Below, piece after piece: positions 10,904 through 21,689 of a DNA stretch of 64,000 nucleotides; position 1 is the stretch's first letter; each line of letters opens with the position of its first letter. The notes under the pieces were generated by a model. It was not told the origin of the DNA. It made no database searches and saw nothing but the letters and a program-made list of their open reading frames with translations. This DNA is from Sorex araneus (Eukaryota > Chordata > Mammalia > Eulipotyphla > Soricidae): NCBI RefSeq assembly GCF_027595985.1, contig NC_073303.1:21751102-21815101 (forward strand), written 5' to 3'. The translations under genes and the position numbers were made by a program.

Positions 10904-11219
10904 AGTTTATCTACTACTTTCCTGATCTCCTTCAGCTGGTGACACTTTCATATTTTTCCTGAGTTTTTATGTTTAAAGCATTTTAATTTTGTTTGTCAAA
11001 CTTCAAAATACTTTCCCACATAAAGCAAAAATAAGCAGTACCCAATAAACAGAATCCACCGACTAAACGCCCCATTTATATTCCTCTAAATGGTCACATA
11101 GCAGCCAGGAAGTAAATAAATTCCAAAGCTAACTGTCTGATAGACAAAATGGAGCTTTTAAAACATTTTCTGCAATTCTTTTCTTAAAAGAGTATATAGG
11201 TGTATGTTTTAAATAGAGT
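10904..11219. other. Unclassified sequence
   Basis: AT-rich; nothing recognised. Confidence 0.4.
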
Positions 11220-11345
11220 CATCATAATTTACAAATTTGTTACTAATGGGGGTTCAGGCATATAATGTTCCAACACCAATCCCACCCCGAGTGACCGTCC
11301 TTCTGCCAAAGTCCCCAGCTTCCCTCCCACCCCTCCACCTGCCTC
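11220..11345 (-). repeat. L1-type 3' tail, reversed
   Basis: The minus strand reads GGGATTGGTGTTGGAACATT and then GTAACAAATTTGTAAATTAT, like the tails at 2706 and 38636. It may extend further right. Confidence 0.5.
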
Positions 11346-12316
11346 ACTGGCAAGCACATTTGTAAATTTAGTTATTATCACTTGGGTCTCCCGAATCCAG
11401 TGTTTCGACTGTGTGTTTCAGACGTACACATATCCTGTGGGTAGAGGTACATGGATATAGACATGCACGTACAATCGCAGAGACAGTTTCATTTTCTTAA
11501 TAAGGAGAGTTCCTCCATTCTGGGAGACAGTTCCATAGAGGCCTTGGATGGAGATAAGTTCAGCTTTTTAAGTCCTCATGTCCCTTGGTTTCCCTGGCCT
11601 TCGAGTAAGCTCCGTCAGGGATTACAACATGACATTCGGGTCCATAAGTCAACCTGTGCCACAGGATTGTCTAACTCTAGCCTAGGAATCCATTTGTGTG
11701 AGTGCATTGTAATCACACTAAGGCAACACAGCACGGCAAAGCATGTTTCAGAATGCATCCTCGTTGCTAAGCAATCATGGCTGTAGATGGTTTCCTGGGC
11801 AAGGTCCACGAGAGCAGTATCTTTGTTTCATTTGTACGGCAATCCCTGACCTGAGACTGGCATCGAGTATATATTCAAGTATTTTCTGTCTTAAAAAAAA
11901 AAAACAAACAACCGATGGTTTAATTTTTTCTGAATCTATTTGGTGATTATGTTGACTCTTTTTCCCAGCTTTTCATAGCTATTTAATGGGTATGTTGGCT
12001 GTTCTGTATGTACACTGGCTTTCTCTTTGCCTCCTGATGCCTTACATCAATATGCTTGATTGCAGGGGCTCAGGGTTCCATAGCCAGCAGTTTTCAGCAC
12101 CGTTCTCTTCAAAGCAAAGTGAGTTCCCTCTTTCTGGTCCTAAGAATAAAATGCACTAGGAAACAAAAGAAAACATGTCCTGTGCCCCCAAGGTAGTTTG
12201 ATGGAAGAAATCTAAGGATAATAGGACAGATGGACCAAGTCTTACCTTCCTCGGGGTCTACAAATCCAGGCTGGTCCAGGAAACCTTTAGCAATAAGTGC
12301 CGAAAGTGAAAACAGT
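11346..12316. other. Unclassified sequence
   Basis: Possibly more of the reversed L1 at the left edge. No coding signal. Confidence 0.35.
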
Positions 12317-12473
12317 GTGGGCTGGCAACAGTCCAGAGGTTAGGGTCCCTGCCTTGCCTACAGCCTTCTCCAGTTTAATCCCTGGCAACACATATGGTAC
12401 CTGAAGTCTTGCTAGGAGTGAGCACAGAGCCAGGCGTAAGCTCTAAGCATGGCAGGCGTGGCTCCTCCAACCA
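12317..12473 (+). repeat. Old type A SINE
   Basis: Diverged copy: CAGAGGTTAGGGTCCCTGCC, AGTTTAATCCCTGGCAACAC, GTGAGCACAGAGCCAGGC. It ends directly in a CA repeat, which may have grown from its tail. Confidence 0.7.
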
Positions 12474-12528
<55 letters not shown>

Positions 12529-12531
12529 ATG
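12474..12531. repeat. (CA)n microsatellite
   Basis: About 25 CA units directly behind the SINE. Confidence 0.97.
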
Positions 12532-13706
12532 AAAGTAAAAACAAGCACTTAGAAGCCTTCCAATATACTTGACATTGCTCCCACATGCAAGCACCTGGTT
12601 GAGATTTTCATCAAAGCAAGAAAAATAGATGCAGGAAATAAAAGACATTGGCCCACACCCCCCAAATTGCTGGAGAAGCCTCCCTTGAGCTCTCCGCGGA
12701 ATCAAAGGCAGAGAGGTTCAGTTTGGCTACCAAACAGGCTGAGTGTGCAGACTGTCCGTGTCATGTGACTTTCTAGAAAAACCATAAACCCGAGGTAATG
12801 ATTCCTGATGGGTGGAAGTCACAAGCCCATGTAGATGTTTAAATAGAAACAAATGCTGTTTGTGGAATAATAGGCATTACCCTGAAGTTATCCGGCGCGG
12901 TGCACTTTCAAACCCAATTTATCTTTCGTCTTTGCAGAACACAAATGTACTGCACTGTGAGGAAAACCTCATTCACTGATATACATACTTATATATATGT
13001 GTGTGTGCATAAAACCAGCTGTGCCCAAGGAGGGAAGATGGGGCAGCTCATACCCCGTCAGAACACACCTCATTGACACTAAAGCTGATTGATGAGCCAG
13101 GGGCCTTCTGAGTCCAGAGAAGAACAAAATGGAAATGAGAGAGACAAACGGGATGGATGGGAAACTGAGGGTGTGACACAGGTGTGTGCTTCCTACGCAA
13201 GAGCAGATTAGGGTCTTTCGAGGCTGACAGTTGTTGTCAGAGCAGTTGACATAAATTTTGCTAATGTTAATGGAAATGGACCAGTGCGATTTACTAAAGC
13301 TATTTACAGCTGTTAAGGCAGAATGAAATAGAAAGCAATTGTAGGAAGAAGAACCCAAGAGGTTTCCTAGTGGTGTGCGTGGAAGAATGTGTATTTTAAA
13401 ACAGCTATCTATATACCATTCCCCCCTCCCCCGGCCCCCGGTGTGGCAATTTTTGTTTTCTTTAAAGTTGATTTTCTTATATTAAAAAAAAAAAGTAAGT
13501 TCTGTGGCTCCAGAAAACCTTCCTCCTTCTTTCTCTATTTTGAGACTGTGCTGTTTGTCTTAATAGGATTTTGTTCTCTCCTTCTTCCTCACGGTGCTGA
13601 AATTGGACGTGCTGTTGTACGTGGAGTCACTGGCATCACTAAATATCCTGGAATGCCAAACATCACTCTGTCATAAATTAGTAATACCAAGGACAAGTTT
13701 CCATGT
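12532..13706. other. Unique sequence, possibly conserved
   Basis: No repeat recognised. The stretches 12740-12960 and 13190-13360 are balanced in composition and include TTGACATAAATTTTGCTAAT and AATTTATCTTTCGTC-like words. They look like candidate conserved noncoding DNA, but I cannot show conservation. Confidence 0.3.
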
Positions 13707-14291
13707 GTAGTGGGCCCAATGGAAGTGGTTAAGAGGATGAAGAACCTCCGACTTCGGGCATATCTTTTCGACTCCACCATTCTTCCTGCACTAACATATG
13801 CCTCAGAGACCAGGGCCCTATGCAAACAGGATAAGAATGCTATTAGGGTATCTCAGAGAGGAATCAAAAGAGCTATGCTAGGAGTATCACGTCTCACTCA
13901 AGTGAGAGAAGGAACCCAGAGTTCTTACCTCCGTTGACAGTCAAGAATCAGGGACACTGTCTCGTTTCCCAAGGCATCAAAAATCAGATGGGCTACTCTG
14001 AATCGCATTATATGTCTATATAATGCGATTCAGAGACAACCGCTGGACTAGAGCTGTTACCAACTGGATTCCACGGGACACCCAAAGACCGAGTGGCCGC
14101 CCACCTACGAGATGGTCAGACTTCTTCCTCAAAACCCTGAATGAATGGTTTGAGGCTCTTCCTGTTCCTGGAGTGAGCAGATATCATTGGGCTACACTAG
14201 CATGCAACAGGGACAAGTGGAGACGTTACTGGTGCCCGCTCGAGCAAATCGAAGATCAACGGGAAGACAAGTGATACAAGTGATACAAGTG
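13707..14291 (+). pseudogene. RTE-clade LINE ORF2, C-terminal remnant
   Basis: The conceptual product matches the C-terminus of RTE/BovB-type reverse transcriptases: LRLRAYLFDSTILPALTYAS, then GVSRLTQVREG, then KIRWA, MRFRDNRWTRAV, GRPPTRWSDFF and HWATLA, ending RDKWRRYWCPLEQI and a TGA at 14272-14274. The stop is followed at once by TGATACAAG repeats, the typical RTE end with almost no 3' UTR and no poly(A). The copy is dead: a TGA replaces a codon near 13936, and a 17-bp snap-back duplication at 13996 breaks the frame. Its last 55-60 bp equal the 3' end of the type B SINEs. Confidence 0.88.
13996..14035. repeat. Perfect 17-bp inverted repeat with 6-nt loop
   Basis: Arm CTCTGAATCGCATTATA (13996-14012), spacer TGTCTA, then its exact reverse complement (14019-14035). 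The right arm is normal LINE sequence coding MRFR; the left arm replaces expected LINE sequence, so it arose by local template switching. Confidence 0.97.
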
Positions 14292-14644
14292 GGCTCAGTA
14301 AAGAGAAATTCCAAACCAACCTTGGACATCTGTGTTGCTGCAACCAATGTTTGTCAGGCAAGTCAGGAGGTGCAGTGGCAGGGAAGATGTCCAGATGTCC
14401 GAGCTGAGCTATTTCCCGGTGTGGGAGAAGCAACTAAAGGTCTTTCACCCTGAAACGCCCCTCCGCCCCTCCCCCAGTGCCAAGCAGCATAACACAGGAA
14501 AACCCTTGGAGTCCGCATGTGGCAGGAAGGACAAACTAGAATTCAAGTCTGGACCACTCGGGAAGATGCTAACAAGAGGAAAAGCAGGGAATTGGAGCAA
14601 GCATAGAACTTGAGCAAAGAATTCTAAGCATCACTCTGAAGAAT
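14292..14644. other. Unclassified sequence
   Basis: Nothing recognised. Confidence 0.4.
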
Positions 14645-14650
14645 ATCAGC

Positions 14651-15155
14651 TGTTGGGATCTCAGCAGCTAGCCTGAGACTTCGACCAAATCCCTTGCTTG
14701 CCCCTGGAAGCAAGAGCCGGCGCTGTCTACAAAGGCCCAGGGGCTCGCTCCAGCACTCCCCACACGTAGCCACTCTGGCTGAGGATGAGGGACATGACTG
14801 TGACCACCTACCCATACTGATAACCCTGCCCTGAGAGCAGGATATGTAGATCATTAACTGACGTCTGTACTGAGCCCAACCGTGGTAAACGTGCTATGTG
14901 TGAGAATCCACCTTGAATGCATGTGTGAGTCCCTGTTTAGGGGCCAATAAACAGAGAACTGTTTGACCACCAGACTCCCCCCATCTACGGAGTTCTTTCT
15001 CGGTTTCTCTCTCAGCAGCCGCAGCAGGAATCCTGCGGTTAGCAGAGGGTTCTCCCCTACTCACTCCCTCCCCTTTAGGGAGTAAGTCCCGCAACTCTGG
15101 GGTGCGGGGGGATCATACTCCAGTTTGCCAGGGTCCACTGGCCAGGACCCCGACA
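14651..15155 (+). repeat. Solo LTR of an endogenous retrovirus (family 2)
   Basis: 505 bp, starting TGTTGGGATC and ending GGACCCCGACA, which form an imperfect terminal inverted repeat. Flanked by a perfect 6-bp TSD ATCAGC at 14645-14650 and 15156-15161; a 6-bp duplication is usual for class II (ERVK-like) elements. AATAAA at 14946-14951 sets the plus orientation. No internal region remains. Confidence 0.92.
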
Positions 15156-15183
15156 ATCAGCAAGTTGAATTTTATATAAAAAG

Positions 15184-15317
15184 AAGTGTAAAATCCTCAG
15201 CTGACATCTTGCACCCTTGTCTTAGGAAATTCCAATCATCATCATAATAATAATAACAAGAACAACAACAACTGCAGAAAGATGGTCTGGAAATAAGTAT
15301 CCTACCTGGAGTATGGG
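15184..15317 (+). repeat. Direct repeat A (left)
   Basis: From CTCAGCTGACATCTTGCACC through an ATA/AAC-rich stretch to GGAAATAAGTATCCTACCTG. It recurs about 93% identical at 15866-15987. Confidence 0.9.
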
Positions 15318-15865
15318 CAGAGAGTCTCTTGCCCGCACGCCTGGCTGTCTTCCCCGGGGCCCCTCTGAGAGGATGGGCTCCAGCTTCCCTCCCCACCCCG
15401 AGCAGAGCTCCCGGCGGCTGAAGACCACCGGAACCTAGCTACAGCCATGCTCGAGGCCCCTCTACACGTTCAGACAGGCCTCATGCATGAAGGTACCAGC
15501 AGAGGAACCCAGGTGTGTGTAATCCCATCAACGGCCAACATCCAGAGACTTAAAAGCAAGCTCCCAGAAGCGCAGGGCCACAAAGCAATATCTTGTAGCC
15601 TACTTCTCCCTCTGGGAGAAACTGGCAAGCTTCTGAGAGTTTCCTGCCCACATGGGACAGCCTTGCAAGCTTCCCATGTTGTTTCATATGCTAAATCCAC
15701 TAACGGGCTGGATCTCATTCCCCTGACCCTGAAAGAGCCTCCAGTGCGACATCGTTGGGAGGCTCGAGTCGAGAGAGACTTCTAAGATCTCAGGGAAAGG
15801 ACGAATGGAGAGGGTACTGAGCCCGCTCGAGAAATGGACGATTAACGGGATTTCGTGATTTGTGA
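15318..15865 (+). repeat. RTE-tailed nonautonomous retroposon between the A repeats
   Basis: About 550 bp. Its middle (GGCAAGCTTCTGAGAGTTTC, GCAAGCTTCCCATGTTG, TTTCATATGCTAAA) aligns with the body of type B SINEs. Its end (GAGCCCGCTCGAGAAATGGA, CGATTAACGGGAT) is the RTE 3' block, followed by GTGATTTGTGATTCGTGAT. There is no tRNA head, no ORF and no poly(A). A possible older relative is at 1797-2200. Confidence 0.65.
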
Positions 15866-15987
15866 TTCGTGATAAAATTCTCAGCTGGCATCTTGCACCC
15901 TTGTCTTAGGGGATTCCAACAACAACAATAATAATAATAATAACTGCAGAAAGATGGTCTGGAAATAAGTCTCCTACCTGGAGTATT
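15866..15987 (+). repeat. Direct repeat A (right)
   Basis: Second copy of the 15184 segment, directly behind the GTGATT-type tail. Either a very long TSD or a partial tandem copy. Confidence 0.9.
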
Positions 15988-17301
15988 CATAGGTGCTTCT
16001 CTTGGGGAGGTGTCAGGAGCTCAGTGACTGAGATACCTTGGAACAAGACCTCCCCAGGATACAGGCCACTCTGGAGAGTGCAGGTTCCACACTTTACTCA
16101 CCACTGTGCATTGACTTTCTCTTGGCTTTTAGGCACCGTTGCCAGTACTGGGCATGGGAGAACTGGCCGGGACAGGGTGCCATGGAGAAAAGTTTTGCAC
16201 AAAGCTGAGCTTCCATGCCTGCAGAGGCATCTCCTGACCACGCACACTTCCCCACACATCAAGTCTGACAGGGATAGTCAACCTTGACTCAAGTCATATG
16301 TGGATCAGCTACTGGGGTTCTTTGTCCAACCCCCATAGCCCTCTTTTCTTTCTGGGTCCCAGCCAGTCTACTCAGTTAAGGGAATAAAAATCTCTGAAGT
16401 CCTCTGCCAACTTTCTTTGCCAAGGAGCGGAACATCAGCAGACTATTTGGAGGTCTTTGTAGCAGGCCTGCCTTCCTCATTCTCTCTCTGAAACACTGTA
16501 TGTCATTGCATGTTAGAGGTCAGCCTAGGAGCTGACATTTATCCTTTTATATAAAAGTCAACTAATCAAAGAGCTCTCTGGACAGTTTTCCTCCTCTACC
16601 TTCTATCCCTGCCCTAATTCCCTATTTCTCTTTTTTCTTCATTATGTCGATAATATCTCAGTTCCTCCCATAGGGAATTTCTCCTATTCTAGTCCTTCTT
16701 TGCTATAGTTGCTTCTTTTCCCAGTTGGACCCTCTAAATATCTCTATTCTTTGGTTAAAGCATGGGATTGCTTCCTGAGAAGCTCAAGTCACCCCTTATT
16801 AGAAAGCATTCCTACTGACCTCTTCTCTAGTTTGTTCACAAGCATCTTATATATATACAGAAATCTCCCTCCTCTTCTTCCTCCTTTTTCTTTTCCCCAC
16901 TGAAGCCTTCGAGGGGCCTCAATAACAGAGTCAGAGTCCTTCAGAGAGCCTGATTCTGTTTTAAACAGACAGTGAGGAAGTGTCTCTCCATGCGCCTCCT
17001 TCCAAGGAGAACCAGCAGGACTGTTTACAGCCTGGAGCTGGGCAATCTCATTCAGCAATCTGCTCCTAAAAGTGGAGCACGAGCACTGGGCATTCTCTCA
17101 GAAGAAAGTAGAATTCTTTTATCTTGAGGCAGAGTACAGTTTTATCAGCATAATGAAGACTAAATGGAAGCAGGTCAAAGTTTGGTCAATAACCAAATCT
17201 CCCTTGCCAGGGTTGCATGCTCAGAATGAATGATTTTTTTCTAATAAGCAAATATCCATTCTGATAGCCCTGCTGCTCAATTTTATGTTTTATGGAGCCT
17301 G
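15988..17301. other. Unique sequence
   Basis: No repeat, exon or RNA gene recognised in 1.3 kb. Confidence 0.5.
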
Positions 17302-17312
17302 AGATTCCTTGT

Positions 17313-17497
17313 GGTTTTGTTTTGTGTTGTTTTGCTTTGAGGTCACATCCAACTGTGCTCAACACTTATTCCAGTCTCCGTTCTCAGGGATTACTCCTGG
17401 TGATGTTTGGGGGACCATAGATGGTGACAGAGATTGAACTCTAGTTGGCACAAGCAAGGCAAGCCCCCTACCTACTGAACTATCTCTCTGGCCACTA
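17313..17497 (-). repeat. Type A SINE with TSD
   Basis: Diverged reversed copy with an 11-bp TSD AGATTCCTTGT at 17302-17312 and 17498-17508. Confidence 0.93.
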
Positions 17498-17508
17498 AGA
17501 TTCCTTGT

Positions 17509-18279
17509 CGAAATTGGGTCTTTCTGCATTCAGATTCCCAAACACTTTCTATTCATGGAGGGGAAATAAATGTTTCCCCTGGCGAAAGTCAACAACTCAG
17601 TTTCTATCCCAGTTTGACTGTCCAGTTGTTCCTTCCATTGCAAGTACCTTCTGGGTCCTCAGTATGTGCAGATTTCAGACCTAAGTCATACCTAGTTCAC
17701 TTGCTCATGCCTTCCTCCTCTGCTCTTCTTCTGGTTGCCTCTTCTACTTCTTCTCTCCTGAGTAGGTCCTTCCAGATCCCCCAAGCATGAGTTTGCTGCC
17801 TACTGTTTTTCAATCATTCCTACATCATGGCCACCCTGGTGTAGTGATCACCTTACCCTTAGAAACACATATCCTTGGACAAAATCCTTCCAGCCAGTTT
17901 CTCCTAGTCTTGGTTTAGTTTCTGTGGCAAGGCAAAACAGATAAGATGTAGAATGAACCAACAGTGAAGATCCAGTCACTCTCAAAAAAGAACCATGGGG
18001 AAGAGGAGTGAAAACAGTGTTTATAGCTTTAAAGCTACAAAAGTTCTCAGAGTTTGAGTAGCTAAGTGACATTCTAAGAGTAATAGAGGGAGTAAGAGCT
18101 CATAGAATTGAATTACCAACTGAGAATTTGGTAATTTATAGGATTAAAAGTTTATGGATAGATCTAGTTTAAATGGATGTATCTAAGAGCTCAACTAGTA
18201 TCAGGGAAATAGAAGTGAACTCTCTCGGTCTTGTTTTACTTCTATGTTGTTTGAATTCACTGTTATTTTGTTCTGATTT
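17509..18279. other. Unique sequence
   Basis: Nothing recognised. Confidence 0.45.
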
Positions 18280-18690
18280 TAATATTTTTTATTTAAATGT
18301 GTTTTAATACGAGGCATCATGATTTACAATAATATTCATGATAAGACTGTATGTATATGACATTCAAGCATCACACCCTCAATTAGAGTAATCACTTCCC
18401 TCCACCAATTCCTGCTCCCTGCTAACCAGAGTTTTAGGTCCTTAAGGTAGATGCCCAGAAGTGGAATTACTGGATCACGTGGGAGTTCAATTCTTAGTTT
18501 TTTGAAAAGCGTTCCTATTGTTTTCTAAAAAAAAGTTGAACCAGTTGACATCCCAACAGCAGTGGATGAGGCTTCCTTTTTCTCCACAGTCACACTAACA
18601 CCAGTTGTTTTTTGTGGTGTGTGCCAGTCTCACTAGTATGAAACGATGCATCCTTTGATTTTGAATTGCATCTACTCTTCAGTTTTAGTC
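18280..18690 (-). repeat. Old L1 3' region, antisense
   Basis: Shows the classic antisense L1 order: CCAGAAGTGGAATTACTGGA, TTTTTTGAAAAGCGTTCCTA, CATCCCAACAGCAGTGGATG, then TTTTCTCCACAGTCACACTA. Confidence 0.8.
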
Positions 18691-19054
18691 ATCCCAGGAT
18701 TAAGAATTCCTGTTTCTCAGTTATTCCAGAAAAAAATTGTGGACTCTCTTTCTTCCAGTTCAGAGTGGCACATATCCCCAAACCAGTCACCACACAAAGC
18801 CAGGGTTTGAAGGACTTTCGTTGATTCCCATGGAACTGAAGTTGGGAAGAAAAGTTCCCTACAGGAATGGTGAAGTGCTATGAAAGACAAGGTCAGTGAG
18901 CCCATGTAGCCTAGAACTGCAGATGTCTCCAACATGACTCCTAAGTATGTGAAGGAAAAGTACATAATCCTGAGCACATGTGCAGAGCACTTTGCTAAAG
19001 AGAAGAGGTATTGTTCACGTGTGCCTATGGTCTGCCCACTCTCAGTGATGAAGT
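18691..19054. other. Unclassified sequence
   Basis: Nothing recognised. Confidence 0.4.
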
Positions 19055-19066
19055 AGAACTTCTCAG

Positions 19067-19259
19067 CGGGGGCCGGAGTGATAGCACATCGGGTAGGGCG
19101 TTCGCCTTGCACGCGGCCGACCCGGGTTCAATCCCCGGCATCCCATAATCCCATATGGTCCCCCAAGCACCGCCAGGAGTAATTCCTGAGTGCAAAGCCA
19201 GGAGTAACCACTGAGCATTGCTGGGTGTGACCCAAAAAGCAAAAAAAAAAAAAAAAAAA
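19067..19259 (+). repeat. Type A SINE with TSD
   Basis: Near-consensus with a short duplication (ATCCCATAATCCCATATGG), a 19-nt A tail and a 12-bp TSD AGAACTTCTCAG at 19055-19066 and 19260-19271. Young. Confidence 0.97.
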
Positions 19260-19271
19260 AGAACTTCTCAG

Positions 19272-20104
19272 ACATATGCTAAAGGACAACAAATGCAAGA
19301 TTTCCTCGGCTCTTCTCACTAATAATTCCATTTTCGAAAGATAGTGGGAGTTGTGTCTCTTAGAATTGCATCTCAGCAAAGTGTAAGCCCTACCTGACAT
19401 TTATTGTCAACGAGATAAGAACCTTGAAAAAAAAAAAGTGGCCAGATCATCAAAGTTTTAAATTTATTGAAAGACCTGCATGCCAAAAATGCACTTCTAA
19501 GAATGCAGATGCGGCATTTCAAAATTTCCTGTGGACAGATACGATTTATCTGGAAAGCTATGAATAACAAAGAGCAGTAAATGAAGAACCAGATACCAGG
19601 TATTAAAACATTCAATAGCACAAACAACTAAACAATCTGATACTGCCTCAGAATTGTTAGAGAAATCAATGGAATGAAACAGACTCCCTGGAAATAAACT
19701 CAAAAACCACTACCCCAGATGAATAAGAAGAAAGCAGGTAATTTGATCAGTGTTGCACCAACACAGAAGCTGTTTTCAAAAATTAAAGTAGGTACCATAT
19801 CTCATACCTTTTATCTGAATAAATTCCAAGTTTAAAAAAAAGTCATAAAGGAATTATCTAGTAACCTTAAATGGGGAGACCTCAACTATTAAATAAAAAT
19901 CAGAAACCATAAAAAGCTGGTTAAGTTCTAACCCTGGAAAAATAAAATTAAAACTCTCCATACAATAAATATTTCAGGTAAATTTAAAGACATAAATAAC
20001 AAATTGGGGGTGGGGAGGAGATAGACTTACTTTTTCTCTAAGGTTTACCTTCCCTAATAGTCATGCTATTACTAATTTTTTAAATTATAATTTGAATTAC
20101 AAAC
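19272..20104. other. Unique AT-rich sequence
   Basis: Nothing recognised; several A-runs without a SINE body. Confidence 0.4.
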
Positions 20105-20255
20105 TAAAAATTAGAGATACTCAGATCCTGTGATGCCAAAGGGCGCCAGGTTTACACCTCGAAATGCTGGGGGGAACATATGGTGTCAAGGATCAAACTA
20201 GGGTCTTGTGCATGCAAAGTTTGGGTCCCTGACCTTTGTCCTCTCTCCCCTAGGC
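20105..20255 (-). repeat. Old type A SINE
   Basis: Reversed: GGAACATATGGTGTCAAGGA, CAAACTAGGGTCTTGTGCAT, CCTTTGTCCTCTCTCCCCTA. Confidence 0.65.
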
Positions 20256-20507
20256 TCTTATCATTTTGGGAGGAACGGGGCCCTCCTGGTGGTTATCAAC
20301 CACCAGGCCAGTGGTTCAATGCAAGGAGCAGAGAGTGAAGTGGTGCTCCAGCCCTGCTGTGTGGGGGATACCTGGGCTGCCCTGGTACTTCTGGGCGCCA
20401 CCGGACTGCACCAGGAATGCCCCAGTCTTGATGTGCAACCAGCTGAACCAGGTCAACAGCATGCAAGGCATATGCCTCATCCCTGGACTATCTCTCCGGC
20501 CCCGAGA
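20256..20507 (-). repeat. SINE-like element with unusual body
   Basis: The right end is a reversed tRNA head (AGCATGCAAGGCATATGCC, GGACTATCTCTCCGGCCCC). The body differs from types A and B and contains a 10-bp perfect hairpin, CCTGGTGGTT/AACCACCAGG, at 20285-20307. Confidence 0.45.
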
Positions 20508-20644
20508 CTCTTGATGTGATGGATCTCTTGATGTGAGCAATGGAAAAGGATTTGCAGATAGCTTTCAAATCCAGTCCAAGCTGTCCTTTTCCTAAATTTC
20601 TGAACCATGTGCATCTACCACTTATTCAAATATTACAGTAATCA

Positions 20645-20821
20645 CGGGGGGGGGGCGGAGCGATAGCACAGCGGGTAGGGTGTTTGCCTTGCATACGGTC
20701 AACCCTGGTTCGATCCCCGGCATCCCATATGGTCCCCCAAGCACCTGCCGGGAGTAATTCCTGAGTGCAAACCAGGAGTAACCCCTGAGCATCACTGGGT
20801 GTGACCCAAAAAGAAAAAAAA
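20645..20821 (+). repeat. Type A SINE
   Basis: Near-consensus copy with GGTTCGATCCC B box and A-rich tail. Flanks ATTACAGTAATC and ATTAAAGTAATC look like a TSD with one change. Confidence 0.93.
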
Positions 20822-20869
20822 TTAAAGTAATCCTTCTTTAAAAGGGAAAAAATATCGTATGTTTTCTCT

Positions 20870-21119
20870 GGGCTGGAGTGATAGCACAGTGGTAGGTCTG
20901 TCGCCTTTCATGCAGCTGACCCGTGTTCGATTCCTCCGCCCCTCTTGGAGAGCCCGGCAAGCTACTGAGAGTATCGTGCCCGCACAGCAGAGCCTGGCAA
21001 GCTACCCATGGCGTATTTGATATGCCAAAAACAGTAACAATATGTCTCTCAGTGAGAGACGTTACTGGTGCCCGCTCGAACAAATTGATGAGCAACGGAT
21101 GACAGTAACAGTGACAATG
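20870..21119 (+). repeat. Type B (RTE-tailed) SINE, full length
   Basis: 250-bp complete copy with an 11-bp perfect TSD ATGTTTTCTCT at 20859-20869 and 21120-21130. The 3' end is ACAGTAACAGTGACA; there is no poly(A). Confidence 0.96.
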
Positions 21120-21130
21120 ATGTTTTCTCT

Positions 21131-21389
21131 AGGTTATTGCAGTTGGCTTTATTAAGAGAAAGGGGGACCACAAAATGGTGAGGTAGTTCAGGGGACTAGA
21201 CATGCTTGAGGCCCCATGTTCTATAGCTGGCATTTGTGAGACCACACCCCCCACATCTCCCCCGAGGACTGCTGGAGAGTGACCCAAACCTCTCAGGCCA
21301 AAGGACCTAACCATCCAGCCTTCAATGCTAGGGTGGGCCTGGGTCCCTAAGCACCACTGGGGAGTCACCTCTTCCCCCGAAAAAGGAAA
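21131..21389. other. Unclassified sequence
   Basis: Some SINE-like words (AAGCACCACTGGGGAGTCAC), too diverged to call. Confidence 0.35.
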
Positions 21390-21548
21390 GAGAGAAGCAG
21401 GAGAGATAGTGGAAAGGGTGAGAAAATGTGGCACCTGTGCAAGGTTCAGATTCAAGCCCCAGCACTGCGTGGTCCCCTGAGCAAGCCCTGAGCACAGAGC
21501 AAAGAGTAACTCCAGGTCACTAAGTCCTCCTCTAACCTCCCCCCAAAT
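21390..21548 (+). repeat. Old type A SINE
   Basis: GCAGGAGAGATAGTGGAAAG, AGATTCAAGCCCCAGCACTG, GAGCACAGAGCAAAGAGTAA in order. Confidence 0.7.
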
Positions 21549-21689
21549 AAATTATTATTCAACTGTCTTCAGAAATTTTTCATAAGTTGGGCTTGATTCT
21601 AGTCAAAGGCTGTGGAGATTCTATGAGAGGTCTTCTTGGTTTCTGCTGGGGGGATTCTGGTCAAAACAGAAAGAGATAAAAAGAGAGAC

